The notes under the pieces: generated by a model
The model's input: only the letters and a program-made list of their open reading frames with translations
Database searches by the model: none
Told to the model about the DNA's origin: nothing
Translations under genes and position numbers: made by a program
Shown here: positions 45,612-57,595 of the stretch, one piece after another
Layout: each line of letters starts with the position of its first letter
Numbering within the stretch: position 1 is the first letter of the stretch
Assembly: GCA_018287875.1 (NCBI GenBank)
Contig: JAGVVL010000001.1
Coordinates: 1,364,001-1,428,000, forward strand
Source: Nigrospora sphaerica
Taxonomy: Eukaryota > Ascomycota > Sordariomycetes > Amphisphaeriales > Apiosporaceae
Direction: 5' to 3'
Length of the DNA: 64,000 nucleotides

Positions 45612-47901
45612 CGTCGGCGAGGTTGTTGGTGTTGTCGTCGGGGTCGCGGTCGCCGCTAGTTGGTCAGTTACAGAAGAGGGCGTCCGTCACGACCGGGGAG
45701 TGCAGATAGATGTGGTTGATGAGCGGATACCTGTATGGACGGTATGGAAGCTAAAGCCCTCTTGGGTACCTTTCGCTATGGTGGAACAGCCGCCAGCTAG
45801 CAGTGGTTTGGCGGGGTGTAGTAGTGGGATGGGATGGGACTGGCGGGATGGGGGGGCACCGCCTCTGCAGCCTAAGGCTCAACACACGTGAGAGAACCGA
45901 CTGAGATCCCTATTATAAGACCAGCGCTTCCCCAGAGATGTAGACAGGAAACTCCTCGGGCAAACAGTGGCAAGCAGCGCGATCGTGGGATGCAGAAGCG
46001 ACCTACCGGTATTTTGCAACGACCCTCTGGTGCTTCTTTGACTTTTTTTTTCCCTCTGCCCTCTCTGACTAGACTTACAGCAGGGATGAAGGGAATTCGC
46101 GGGTGTTGGTCATGCGCGTGAAAGGCGGGCGCATGGCAGCAAATCACGGCACTCGGGCTGTCACGCAGAGCTTCAAGATCTACCTTATGTATAAGACACC
46201 AACAACGCAAAACCAGAACACAGGCCGGTATGCCGCTTGCTGTGAACGATGCAGATGATATCTCTTACATGCAGGCGGAATAGAGCCTTGCAACGAGTTA
46301 CGTGAACTGGCTGGCTGGGCGTTTTGCACTGGATGTTATTGAGCGGGAAGAAAGCAGAAGGCTGGAATATGCTGGTGTACCTAGACGCTTGCTCTGGCAT
46401 GCCAGTCTGAGCTGATTGGTCACGCAGGGGAGAAGCTCAGCGTCTATCCTTTCTGGTCATTGGAAGCGAGACCCTGTCCGCTGGATAGTATGGAGAAAAC
46501 TCGGACTGGACCTTGTCTGGCAGGGAGTTCCTGCCAGTTGCACCCATCCAACTGCAGGCCCGGAGCGATCAACCTAACTTAATCACCGTAAAATGTACCA
46601 CCCGTACCAACCTCTCACTCTCGTCGTTCCGAAAGGAGGTATGTGCCATTCCAGTCCGTGCCCCCACATGCTGGAGGCTTTCTTTGCCGCGAGATTAAGA
46701 GGTTGCAGGATGCTGCCAAGAAACCAGGACGTCACTGGCACACAGGCTTCTCCCACCTGGTTGGTGTTGACAACTTGGGCAGGTAGGACGAGCTGGTTGT
46801 TTGAATGCTGGCGGCGCCCTCCTGATATCTTTGCAAGTCCAAAGGGTCGTCTGGCTCTTCTGGCTCGTCTGGCTCGTCTGGCTTTGATGGTGCAATCCCC
46901 ATCTGCCACCAAGGGAGAGCTCTCACTTCTCGTACCAGTCAGGCTGTCAACTGGGCTGACCCGGGTCGCTGCGGCTGAGCACCGGCTGAGTGGGCGGTGC
47001 CAGCATCCGTCGATAGCGACTCGGGAGGCAGTGAACAAGGCTTTCTAGCTTTTTGATGTATTCGTAAACCGTGATATGGTGGGGCCCTGCCAGGGAGGCT
47101 TGCATCGTATCGTGAGCACAGCCTTCGTTCAGCAACCAACGAGCTCCAATGGCTGCCAGGCGGCCATCATCAGATGCATGCGTGTCGAATGTATCAATCT
47201 GCCAGCTCTGCATCAGTGGTACGTGATGCCTGAGAAAAAGCCAGACGCTGGGCCCGGACACCAGCAGTACCCAATAGGCATGCCCGAGCCTACAGCTGTT
47301 GCTGGTCCAGAAGTTGGTGGCCCCTATCGTCTGGCAAGCTACACGGCTGTCGGCATCTAGAAAACAAAAAACCTGGACCCCAACTCGGACTGCGCATTAT
47401 CGAGGGACCCCCCCGCAATCCGCCTACCAGCGCGGCGCTTTGGGGAAACGAACCCCTCCCTCGTCCCGATAGCGAGTGAGCCTAACGTTCTGGACAGCCA
47501 CCACCAACACCACCAAACCACTACTTACTCGAGGAAATTACCCTGTCACTATTTGCACCCTCGTATCCGCTTGTCGTCCCCTCGGTGTCCCTCTCGAAAG
47601 CGGGCTGGAAATACGGTGCACCATTGAAGAATCCCACCGAAAACCGCCACCGCCGTCCCCTCTTCGCAACATCCCCTTCCGCGCCTTGCGCCGATTGCAA
47701 GCGACCTGAAATTGCGTGCCCCGGCGTTGGCCTGTGTTCACTGCTGCGGCGCCCATCTCCTGACCTAGCCGCCGTCCTTTTACCCCACCTAGGGTCCTGC
47801 TCCATTCACTGCCTTGGGCCGACTCCTACGCCCTCTTCATCCGTGAGCCGGTCCGTCACGACTGTCGCCTGCCGTCTTCCCAGAAGACAACCTCCGTCAC
47901 G
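45612..47901. promoter_or_regulatory. Divergent intergenic region, E2 gene and CaM kinase
   Basis: This is about 2.3 kb with a 9-bp minisatellite at 46,852 and a pyrimidine/CAC-rich 5' UTR-like stretch from about 47,480 to the kinase ATG. Two overlapping open frames on opposite strands (46,583-47,048) have no family resemblance and were rejected. Confidence 0.45.
46852..46884 (+). repeat. Short tandem repeat, 9-bp unit
   Basis: Three near-exact TGGCTCGTC units plus a partial fourth. On the minus strand it would encode DEPDEPEEP, but no gene is supported around it. Confidence 0.75.
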
Positions 47902-49415
47902 ATGAGTCGTAAGTCGAATCCTGTCCAGATCCGGCGACCGCATGGCGCGCCGTGCTTGCTGTGGCCGCAGCGATGGCGGTTCACGGTCACGACGCCCTCC
48001 CCTGGCGCGTCCTTGCCTCCGGGGTGAATACTGTACTATGTGCAGGGCTAACAGCTGCGCGCCGCCGCCGTGGATGCAGTCTCAGGAATGCTCAACCGCC
48101 TCCAGGGGCAGCCCGAGAGCTACGATAAGAAATCCAAGTACCGGTTCGGCAAGACGCTCGGCGCCGGTACCTATGGCATTGTCCGAGAGGGCGACGGCCC
48201 GACGGGCAAGGTGGCTATCAAGATCATTCTGAAGAAGAATGTCAAGGGCAACGAGCAGATGGTCTGGGACGAGCTGGACATGCTGCGACGCATCCAGCAC
48301 CCCAACATCGTCCGCTTCGTGGATTGGTTCGAGTCGCGCGACAAGTACTACATTGTGATGGAGCTCGCCACCGGCGGAGAGCTGTTCGACCGCATCTGCG
48401 AACAGGGCAAATTCACCGAGAAGGACGCCTCGCAGACCATCAAGCAGGTCTTGGGTGCCGTCGACTACCTCCACAGCAAGAACGTCGTCCACCGAGGTGG
48501 GTTCCCAGCCGCGGCTGTCCTCATCCTGGCTCTGGCTCCGGCTCCGGCCCTGGCGTTACTGACTCGCAGGCAGATCTCAAGCCTGAGAACCTCCTGTACC
48601 TCAACAAGGAGCCCGACTCGGGCCTGGTTCTTGCTGACTTCGGTATTGCCAAGATGCTGGACAGCAAGGACGAGGTTCTCACCACCATGGCCGGCTCTTT
48701 CGGCTACGCTGCGCCCGAGGTTATGCTGAAGAAGGGCCACGGAAAGCCCGTAGACATGTGGTCCATGGGTGTCATCACATACACGCTCCTTTGCGGTTAC
48801 TCGCCCTTCCGCTCAGAAAACCTCCAGGACTTGATTGATGAGTGCAGCAACGGCCAGGTCGTCTTCCACGACAGGTACTGGAAGGATGTGAGCGAGGACG
48901 CCAAGGACTTCATCTTGGGCCTGCTGCAGCCCAACCCCGACGACCGATGGACGAGTGAGGTATGTTTTTGCGCCGCCCCTTGCCACTTTGGGTCCCCCGG
49001 AAGTGGCTAACACCCGCCGCAGCAAGCACTGAGCCACTGCTGGCTCAGTGGCGAGAACGCCACGGACCACAACTTGCTGCCCGAGATCAAGGCCTACATG
49101 GCCAAGGCGCGCCTCCGACGAGGTATCGAGATGGTTAAGCTGGCCAACCGTATCGAGGCGCTCAAGATGCAAGAGGACGACCCGGAAAACCCCGACTTCC
49201 CCGAGAACAGTCTCGAGAGTGTCGAGGCCAGCGGTTCTACCTCGGCTGCCGAAGCTGCGGCGAGCGGACGAGGCAAGCTGCAGACTGCCATGAAGGGCGC
49301 CATCTTCCGCGAGGTCGTCATGGCCAAGGTGCGCGAGATGAAGGAGCAGGAGGCCACGCTGAAGATCAAGGAGGAGGTGGAGCAGAAGGAGAAGCGGAAA
49401 AGCTTCCAGGGCTAA
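47902..49415 (+). CDS. Calcium/calmodulin-dependent protein kinase (CaMKI-like)
   Basis: Four exons, 47902-47908 (7 nt), 48080-48496, 48574-48959 and 49023-49415, give 400 residues. The 7-nt exon makes the start [20 protein letters not shown], matching fungal CaM kinases; an internal ATG at 48,070 reads through the acceptor and is less likely. Kinase motifs are GAGTYG (P loop), VAIKII (Lys), HRDLKPEN (catalytic loop, split by an intron after its Arg), ADFGIAK and the activation loop [15 protein letters not shown] with a likely phosphothreonine. The autoinhibitory and calmodulin-binding helix is about residues 290-320 ([18 protein letters not shown]), followed by a charged coiled tail. Ca2+/calmodulin relieves autoinhibition; fungal members act in stress response, cell cycle and morphogenesis. 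Confidence 0.94.
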
Positions 49416-49732
49416 ACGCCATTCCCATATCTAGGTACGTAGACAGCGCGGCACGGCGACAATGGAAATAGGGGCTTGGGCCCGAATTGGCAGGGCGCTT
49501 GGGCGCCTCATATGAACGATACGCGGCAGGAGGCACGCGGGAGGGCCGACGGTACAGTGAACGCCTGTGTTCCTCGCCTCTGGGGCATGCAGGGGCGCGC
49601 GCGTTTTGAGCGCACCGCGACAGACGGGACGCATGGCCGCTCTCCGCCTTCAAATTTCTCCCCTGCGTGAACTGTATGAACCGCCTGGCCACTGGGCCGG
49701 AACCGGCCAAGCCGGACACGGGTAGCCCAAGC

Positions 49733-49819
49733 GGGCGCCAGCCCCTTCGGAAATCATCAACATCTAAGCCACGGGCGCTGGCCTCTTCGGAAATCAGCAT
49801 GATCTAAGCCACGGGCTCG
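49733..49819 (+). repeat. Tandem duplication of a 40-bp unit (about 2.2 copies)
   Basis: The unit starting GGGCGCC at 49733 recurs at 49773 with few mismatches (29 of 32 bases from CTTCGG to CACGGGC), and a third copy begins at 49813 before diverging. It lies about 320 bp after the CaM kinase stop. Confidence 0.85.
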
Positions 49820-49824
49820 TGCTC

Positions 49825-49852
49825 GAGAGAGAGAGAGAGCGAGAGAGAGAGG
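49825..49852 (+). repeat. GA microsatellite
   Basis: An almost pure GA run with one C interruption directly follows the 40-bp repeat. Confidence 0.9.
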
Positions 49853-50741
49853 CCTTGTGGCGGTACGTCACAATGATCGGCGTGTCCGCGGTCGAACGCT
49901 GGCCGGAAAGTGGGCACGTGGTCCGGGCCGTCGTCAAGGTTGCATTAGGACGGCCCCCGCCGACAGGGTGACTGTAAACGTCTGCGGCTGGTAAACGAAT
50001 GGAGACACAGAGAGGTGTCTCGATTGCTTAGGGGATGGACAAATCACCGGCGAAAACACGAGAGGCTTCGGTAGGGAGTAGTAGTAAAATTTTGTATGCA
50101 ATTTTTTTTTTCAGGAGCCGGCCATGGTTCCTTTCTTGCGGGCCGTCCTGACAGGACCTCCTCTTCTCTCTCTCCCCTTCCGGACAAGCAGCGTAGCGTA
50201 GACGTAACATCATGTCGTTGGGGAACGCCCCATCCTCTTCCTCCTCATCTTTTGTCATCAGTCTTTTTTCGTTTGGCCGCTTTGGAGGTTCGTGCCGGAT
50301 CATCAAGCCAGGGAGGATATTGTTGATAATTGGTGGTGGCTGTCACGGCTGCCGCCGCCGCCGCCCTGGTGGTATTCGAGGTATAGAGATGTAGAACCGT
50401 AATAAAGAGGAAGAAACCCAAATTTAGAACAGAGGATATCCTTTGAGCGCCTGTCCAATGCCAAATTAATTGCACACCTCCCCAACCCTGCTCCAAATGC
50501 GCCTCCCTATGGACCATAGTAAATGCAAGGAACCCTGATCAAGGTAAAGAGAACTGGAAGTAGATACAGGTTGAAGAGCAAAAAAACGCTATACAAGTGG
50601 GTATATAGGTAGGCAGGTAGGTAGGCAGGGAGATGATATATATACTGTTGCCAAAAAAAAAAAGGCGGCACGGGGAAAGACGTAAAGCGTCCCTCCCCCT
50701 GTTGTGTAGAAGTTTGATGCGGAAACATTGGACTGAGGAGC

Positions 50742-52262
50742 TCAGGCGCCGAGCTCGCCGAGGACCTGCTCGCGCAGGGCCTCATAGCGACGGGCGTCGA
50801 AGCGCTTGCGCTGCCAGCCGCCAGCGCGCAGGCGCTCGATGCGCTTCTGGAGGTCCTCGTCGGGGGCATGGTGGGGGCGCGTGGTCGAGGCCGACGAGGC
50901 GCAGCGCGGGATACTGGCGGGCGCTACGACGGAACCGCGGCGCGGCGCGAAGGCCACCACGGACGCGCTGTGGCCGTGGCCGCGCGGCACTGGGGAGGGG
51001 GCCGCTGTCATCCTCGTCGTCGGTGTCGCCAGGGGCGGCAGCGGAAAGGCGCCACCGGCGGCGGCGTCGTTGTGGTCCGACGAAGTTGACGACCGCGGCG
51101 AGCGCGCCAGCTTGTGAGGGAAGGCATCGTGGTGGTCGAAGCCCGTCACCGACGTCGGCGTCACCGGGCCGTCCGAGTCGTCGGCCGACGACTCCGACGC
51201 CGACGAGAAGGACAGGGGCGAGATGTTGCGCGCGAGCCCCGGCAGGATCGGTATGGCTGGTACTTCGGGAACCGAGGGCGTTTCGTCCTCCTCGTCCAAC
51301 GCTGCAAGGAGGCTGTCTACGCCGTCGCGGTGGAAGGTAACCTGTGATCGCAATGCTGACAGCTCCTTCACAAGGCGGTTCGCCGACTTGGCCTGCAGGA
51401 ATGATTCAAGGTTGAAGGTCGGGAAGGCGGGGGAGTGGTCGGCGGTCTCTGATGACGGGCTCGCAGCCACTGGAGATTCCGCCACTATGGTTCTCGGTGA
51501 TACTTCAGCCTCCACCGCTTCCACCGCCTCCACCGGAGCGGCAGCCGCGGCCGCGCACGGCGGGTTCGTATCAGAGCGGCCAAAGACGATATAGTCCTCC
51601 TCCCAGCCCAGCGTCGGGCTGTCGGGGCGAATGTACGGCTCAACGGGTTGCAAGGCGGGCTTCGGGATATCCACGTTGTCCGGTAGGCCGGAGAAGGAAA
51701 CCTTCTTCTTTTTGCGCGGCTTGGCGGATGCGCTGAACGCGCTGTGGAGCGAGGAGATGGAAGGCCGGGGCGAGTGCAACGGCGAAGCCATGGCGGAGCG
51801 TGGCGAGGTCGACGGGGAGTACGAGCCCGAGACGGAGCCGGACCGGGTCTTCTCCATCGTCTCGCCCTCGGCCTTCTGGATGAGCGAAGCGGCGCGGTCG
51901 TAGTGGTCGCGCGCGTCGTGCAGCAGTTTGGTGCGGTAGGTCGACGAGTGCGACAGCGGGCGCGCGCACATCTCAAACGAGGATGCGGCGTAGAAGTGCA
52001 GGTAGATAAGGTGCAGCGGCTCCATCTTGGACAGATCGTCGAGGGCCTCGAGCAGCTCGCAGCATCGCGCCGAGCACGTGCGGTACTTGCGGCCGAGATA
52101 CTTTTGCTTCACCTCGTTGAGTGCCTTCTTCCACTCGGCCGGCGTCGAAGGCAAGACAGGCTGCGGCTGCGGATTGGTTATCGATGGTGACCTTGTCCGG
52201 CCGGTGGGCAGCGAGAGCTGGCGCCTGTGGCGCATGACGATGGCTGGCGAGGGGTTGCCCAT
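50742..52262 (-). CDS. Conserved fungal protein of unknown function with an N-terminal helical (TPR-like) region
   Basis: One exon of 506 residues from the ATG of MGNPSPAIVMRHRRQLSLP. An in-frame ATG at 52364 (MGGLIPLLLP) would add 34 residues; I prefer the shorter because the following basic/Ser/Pro leader resembles conserved starts in this fungal group. Residues about 40-135 are helical: TPAEWKKALNEVKQKYLGRK, then YRTCSARCCELLEALDDLSK and LHLIYLHFYAASSFEMCARP, a TPR-like pattern of paired helices. The rest is Ser/Pro-rich and disordered, with basic RKKKKVSFSGLPDNVDIPK and a short C-terminal charged helix ending YEALREQVLGELGA. No catalytic motif is visible. I do not assign a function. Confidence 0.8.
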   Translation of the reverse strand: MGNPSPAIVMRHRRQLSLPTGRTRSPSITNPQPQPVLPSTPAEWKKALNEVKQKYLGRKYRTCSARCCELLEALDDLSKMEPLHLIYLHFYAASSFEMCARPLSHSSTYRTKLLHDARDHYDRAASLIQKAEGETMEKTRSGSVSGSYSPSTSPRSAMASPLHSPRPSISSLHSAFSASAKPRKKKKVSFSGLPDNVDIPKPALQPVEPYIRPDSPTLGWEEDYIVFGRSDTNPPCAAAAAAPVEAVEAVEAEVSPRTIVAESPVAASPSSETADHSPAFPTFNLESFLQAKSANRLVKELSALRSQVTFHRDGVDSLLAALDEEDETPSVPEVPAIPILPGLARNISPLSFSSASESSADDSDGPVTPTSVTGFDHHDAFPHKLARSPRSSTSSDHNDAAAGGAFPLPPLATPTTRMTAAPSPVPRGHGHSASVVAFAPRRGSVVAPASIPRCASSASTTRPHHAPDEDLQKRIERLRAGGWQRKRFDARRYEALREQVLGELGA

Positions 52263-53982
52263 GGCGGATAACGGCCGCTTGGTTTCGTGGCCGTGGTGAG
52301 CGGCGGTCGGCCAGGCACCGGAGCTGTTGCCCGAAGGCAGGAGAAGGGGTATAAGACCGCCCATCTGTGCCACTGGGGACTGACTACCTGTCGCGGGAGA
52401 ACAGCGGGGGCGTCTTTGTCGAACTCTCTGAACAGGGTTGATCCAACCGGCGGCACCGAGAGGCTCGTCAGAATTTAAGGGCCCCGAGGGGGGGAGGAGG
52501 GAGGTTCCGCCTTGCGTCCTTCGCTTCCTTCGCTTTCCCAGATACCACCTGACCACTTGTCCGCTGGCTGGCGGGGGATGGGCGAGTCGGGCACGCGCAG
52601 AACAGAGTTACGTCGCTCCGAGATGGCGGGATGCTAGCAGCGGTTGGGCTCACAGAGTTGTCCGTTAATCCCACATGCGGCAAAAAGGACAGGGGTGACG
52701 TTGAGGTTTTAAGGGTGGGCCACGGCCAAGAATGTCAGGGCCAGTGTCGAACAGGGCGAGGCAACCTATTTAAGAGCGGTAGGAAGAGACAGGAATGAGG
52801 AATGATGTCGTCGTCCGGCAGCCGGGGCGACCTATGATTTGCGGAAACGGCTCGGTTTCAGACACAGCCAACGCGGCCCGGTCGAGACGGCAGGCGCGTG
52901 AAGGGGGTTGGAAAGCGGAGAGTTCGGGGCCGAGTCCAGACGGCTTTTCCTCTCTTCCTGTTTGTTTGTGTTGTCGTCCGAAGTCCTGCTGGAGATGCCC
53001 AGGGGGGGAAGCGTCGTCCGAATGAGGTATGTAACCTAAGAGGGAGGGCGGGGGCTAAACGACGAGACGGACTGATGCTATTCGCTGGGGCGGATGCTTG
53101 TGCGCAAAAGGTGGCGGACTGAATGATATTGACAACCGGGTCTTCGAAGACTAATAAGCAAGAGCGTTGACAGCCAGTAGTTGTTTGGGGTGATGGCGGG
53201 CAAGGCGTTGCGAGGGGCGCGGCTTTCAAGACAAAATGGCCAGCCGTTGAGTTTGGTTGCTAATAAGGACGGCAGGTGGGGGGTTTGATGCTGACAGGCG
53301 GTGATCGAAGCCACGGGAGGAACCGGCAAGAGCCAAAAAAAAAAAGCAAGCAATAAGTGGAAGCAAAAAGAAAACGGAAAGCAAGGGTGGGATCGTTTGA
53401 TTTGAAGGAAGAAAGGCGAACGCTCAAATGCGACACCAATGCAAGCGAGATACGATGCCAGCTCGAGAGAGGGGAAACAGTTGCTTTTCTCTCAACCTCA
53501 AGAAACAGCAGCAGCACGGGCAGCAGATGATCGAGTCGAGCCTGAACGGGGCCCCGGGTGCTGTTGTATATACATGGCAAACCCACCGGCGGAAAAGGCA
53601 ATCTCAGGTCTGCCACGAGCAGTCCAGCTAGTCAGGTACACGGGAACAATAGCAGAGGGAGGCCTGGGCATACGCGACACAGCGATACCACATGGGGATC
53701 GCCTCCATGGGGGGCTTCGTGAACAATACCCACGTCCTGGGCGGATCTTCGAGACCCCGTGCGACCCTGTGGCTGTCTGTGTGTGCGGTGTGCGGTGCTG
53801 AGTACTGTGTATAGCGCAGACGGACCCCATCACGACGGCTTTGACAGGCAGGGAGGCGGCCCAGAAGGGGATGGGTATAGGGTCCATCCGTCTCTGGATC
53901 GGCCGTCAAGTACCGGCCGGCGGACAGGGCCTGCCACGCTCAACCTAGTCATTAGTATATTGGAACCGTCTGGAGAGGTGAA

Positions 53983-53994
53983 GGGGGGGGGGGG
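53983..53994 (+). repeat. Homopolymer G12
   Basis: Twelve consecutive G in the gene-poor stretch. Confidence 0.9.
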
Positions 53995-54348
53995 CGATGG
54001 GAGGTGCAGGGCCACTCCCTGGCGGTCGTGCCGGTTCCATATGCTGAGTAGTTTGATGAAGCCTCGGGGAGAAAAAAAAAGAGGGCGATGTGGCCCACTC
54101 CCCCAGTCCGCCCCGGTCCTCAACTTACTAGGTGGGAAACTACACAGTAACTCCTCGAGTCCGAGGGCCTCGTGGTATTGTCGTAGCGCCGCGCGTATAC
54201 GGAAGGTAGGTCGTCGACATGGGATGCAGGATATGCAACTCTGAACGGTCGAGTCCCGTCGCCCGCTATGACACTGGTTCGCGCCCCTCTTCTTTCGGCC
54301 CTGCATCCAGAGTCCCCACAAACCATGGCCGTCTCGCTCTCCACTACT

Positions 54349-54366
54349 CGTCGTCGTCGTCGTCGT
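54349..54366 (+). repeat. CGT trinucleotide repeat, six copies
   Basis: Six exact CGT units in the gene-poor stretch. Confidence 0.9.
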
Positions 54367-55410
54367 GACCCAGATAGATCCCCACGCGGCCTCCCCTCCT
54401 CGAAAAGCGGCAGCAAATCGGGCGGTCATCAGCCTGGCTCGCTAGGCAACTGAAGGGGGGCTTGCCTGTGGCTCGGGCCCCCCTTTGCCGTATCCCACCG
54501 GGTTAGACATGGGAAACCCCTGCAGATGATCTCGACAGGTCGGCTTTGCCCCTGTAGGGGAACCGGTACGTAGCGCGCCCTGCTTTCTTTTTCAGCTACC
54601 CCCTGCCCCTTGGCGTCCGGCAATCTTTGGGCTCTCGCCTCGAACGCCTGGCTTTGCCGGGGGGATGTTGACGGCTGAAACGTGCCAGCCGTGCGACCTT
54701 TGTCCTCGAGCGAGGCCCGAAACAAGAAGTCCACGACGAAGGATTGTGTCGACATAGATCTTCAGTATACATGTGCCGCCAAGGCCCACGTATGTGGCCG
54801 TCCCGGGAAAGCTCAATGTTACGGGTGATGCCTCTCTTTGTCTCTCTCCCTCTCCCTCTCCCTTTCTTCCCCATTACATACAGCCTTGGGTTCATTTCCG
54901 TCGCTGGCCGCTGGCCGTTTAGGGGGCAAAGGTGAGGGAGCCCGCCACGTATTTCCTGCCCGTCCAGCCACTCTCACGACCCGCCTCCTCGAGGGCGCAA
55001 CGCGGGCAATGAGTCGCTTGTCCAGGCCGCTCTCTCATTTCCTTGTCGAGGTGCCCTCGTAGCTTGCCCGGGGAAAGCAAATACACCTATACCGGAGGTC
55101 GTAAGCCGTCTCCGCCGACCCCTGAGGGGGCCCAATCGGGGCGCCTGGAGAGGCCCCCGAGGGCCGTTGGAGGGCCCGTCGCGTATAGGTTGGTATGTAG
55201 GCGATGCGTCGACTTTCGTCGCAGTGGTAGGAGAGCGCGATACCACCTCGCGATGTAAGCCCGCCCACCCCGGCTCTTCTTCGCCCAGACGACGGCTACC
55301 ACAGCCGAGAGACGCTTCCGCGGGCTGCCACCGGCTACGACCCGTCATTTGTCTTGGGTCGCCGTTGGCGTCGGCCGCAAATCCCACCCAAGGGCCAAAA
55401 GACGATAAGA

Positions 55411-55431
55411 CCCCCCCCCCCCCCCCCCCCC
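55411..55431 (+). repeat. Homopolymer C21
   Basis: Twenty-one consecutive C followed by TT and a further C run; the same length as the G21 in the CorA intron. Confidence 0.9.
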
Positions 55432-57579
55432 TTCCCCCCCAAAGGGCGTTCGCAGGGGTTGGGGGTCATGGGTCTCTTGGGCCGCTCTCGGCCTGTTGCG
55501 GCCGACCTGGTCGGGTTGTTTTTTGCTCCCCCCCTGGCCTGCTTATCTGCCTGCTTCCATGCTCACCACCACGAGCGGCTTGCCAAGCTTGTCTCCCAAG
55601 CCGCCCCGGCGGGGGTCCGTTCGCAGTGGGGGTTTCGAAAGTTTGTCGTTCAAACAACAGCCCCGGACGTACTACCTGGCGCGTCTATAGTAGAGCCGGT
55701 CTTGTGTTGCTGTGCCGAGACGTGCTTGTCAGACTACCTGCCAGGCCACCAGGATCGTGGGGCGGTTGCACGGGCTGTCCCCTCCCTTACCCACGTAAAA
55801 TCTACGAACGCAACGTCTGTCTCGGTGCGCGAAGAGGTGGACGGCTTGCGCAGCGATGATGCCTGCTGCCGTCGATTGCCAGCCTAGCCGCAATCGAACA
55901 CCAGCTCGTCAATCGACCGGGACTTACCGTTCGCGATTACCACTGCGGCGACTGCCGGTGCCTGCAGAGCACGCCGAGCCAACAATACGCATTCTTTCGT
56001 TTTCATCGTCGGTACCCCCTCTCCTGCCGAGTCTTGGTTTCTGAGAAAGGCAATGTGTGTGTGTCCCCTGCCGACATGCAGCATTAACGCCGGCATCCCA
56101 CCTATACCAGGACCAGAAACGCCTTCTCGCTGCCCCATATGCGCAGCAGTCACAGCGAGTGACCTCGGCTGTAACGGAAACAAAACCCTCGGGATCAAGG
56201 ATTGGTTATTCTCCGGTCCTACCCCTCGTTCCGGCAGTCGACCCCAGTCTCCCCGACTAAGGACGCATACATCGCGCGGCTTGCTTCTCCCAGCTATACT
56301 ACGTCGAGGAACTTCTCACCCTGGCTGTCCAACGTTGTGTAATTGATTGCCCGACTGTGGCGAGCGGCCGCCCTTAAGGTTCATCACGTCAATCTGCCAG
56401 CCGCTGTCAACGCGGTTTGACAGGAGACGGGCGACAGGGTCCCGAAAGCAAGGCATGGAGACTCACCCCTTGGCCTGTGACGAGCAAAGCCGTGCTTGGA
56501 AACAGTAACCCCCTCGTTGTTGCATACCCTGCGCCCAGGGACGTGTTCGTACATACCCATCGTCATCGTACGTCGAGGGGGAGTTTGCAGTGGGCGGCAT
56601 TTCTTCGGGTACCAACATCCCTCTTTACCAGCGAGCAATAGTACTTGCTTTATACCGGTTCGAGTCATGAATGGCACAAAATACCCCGGTACTCTGCACT
56701 TGATCCCTATCACACCCGTCCCTAAGCGTTCGCAGGTGCGACGGCCCCGCAAGGCTGATAGGCTCTTGAATCCTCCGGTTTCAACCTCCCGGATACATAT
56801 GGATGGCGGCGTGGGGTGCACAAAGGCTGACGGCCTGGTCGACAGTAAGCAGGAGCAGGAGGCCCTCGTGACCAAGCCGGCCGGAATGCAGAAACTACAC
56901 CCCCGTGTGGACGGCGGGGGGAAGAGTGGGTGGGAGGCGTTCGTGTCGCCTGCAGTGCGCACGAGATTCATCATTCCAAGATGCATGCGTTCTGCACGAT
57001 GTGTTTTAGCTTGTTTGCCCACTGCTCCTTGGCGCAAGGGGGGTAACATTGGGCACGTCACCCAGCAGCAGCAGGAATACATACAGAAGCGCGTACACCC
57101 GCCGTACGGGACGACGAGGGCGTGGGCACGAGCCGGAGCGGTTCCGTCGGCGTAGACTTTCGTATTCAGCCGCCATCACCGACTCGTCGTCCGCCGCGTC
57201 GACGGCCTCGACCGCCACGAGACCGTGGGGAGGCTGTGCCGACTTTGGAGGCTGCGGCGATCAGTTGGCTGGCCCCTTGGTGGCACTGGCGCTTTGCTCA
57301 AAAGAGAAGGCTCGTCGTAGGAAATGGTCGCCGTTGCTACCATTAAACTTCGAGTAGAATTACAAATAGGCTAAGCACCCGCAGCCCCCCCCGGGGGAGA
57401 TACGTACTGCGTGGTACACGGGCTGCGGACAGGTACACGCGCTGAATTGTTAGTCATCTGTGTTGGGGCCTGTTCGCAACTTGTTACGAACCATGGTTCA
57501 GGGGGTCCTGGCCGCGAGGCTAATGCACCTCAAGAGGGTGTAGGTTGTTGATCATATGTGACCTAGTAACATCTGGGCC

Positions 57580-57595
57580 GCGCATACGTATGCGC
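57580..57595. repeat. Perfect 16-bp palindrome
   Basis: GCGCATACGTATGCGC equals its own reverse complement. Immediately after it comes GCGCACCGTGGTGTGC, a second imperfect hairpin (with G-T pairs). Confidence 0.9.

Larger units (their letters stand above)
49416..50741. other. Convergent 3' region, CaM kinase and conserved fungal gene
   Basis: The region holds a 40-bp tandem duplication, a GA microsatellite, a T run near 50,102 and imperfect AGGT/AGGC tetranucleotides near 50,610. No gene is supported. Confidence 0.45.

Noticed and set aside
46583..47048. Overlapping 151-codon open frames on both strands
   Set aside because: Two equal-length frames on opposite strands with a short repeat inside suggest composition; neither resembles a known protein.
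56384..57155. 232- and 219-codon frames in the gene-poor stretch
   Set aside because: They overlap on opposite strands, the plus one starts with TTG, and neither has recognisable motifs.
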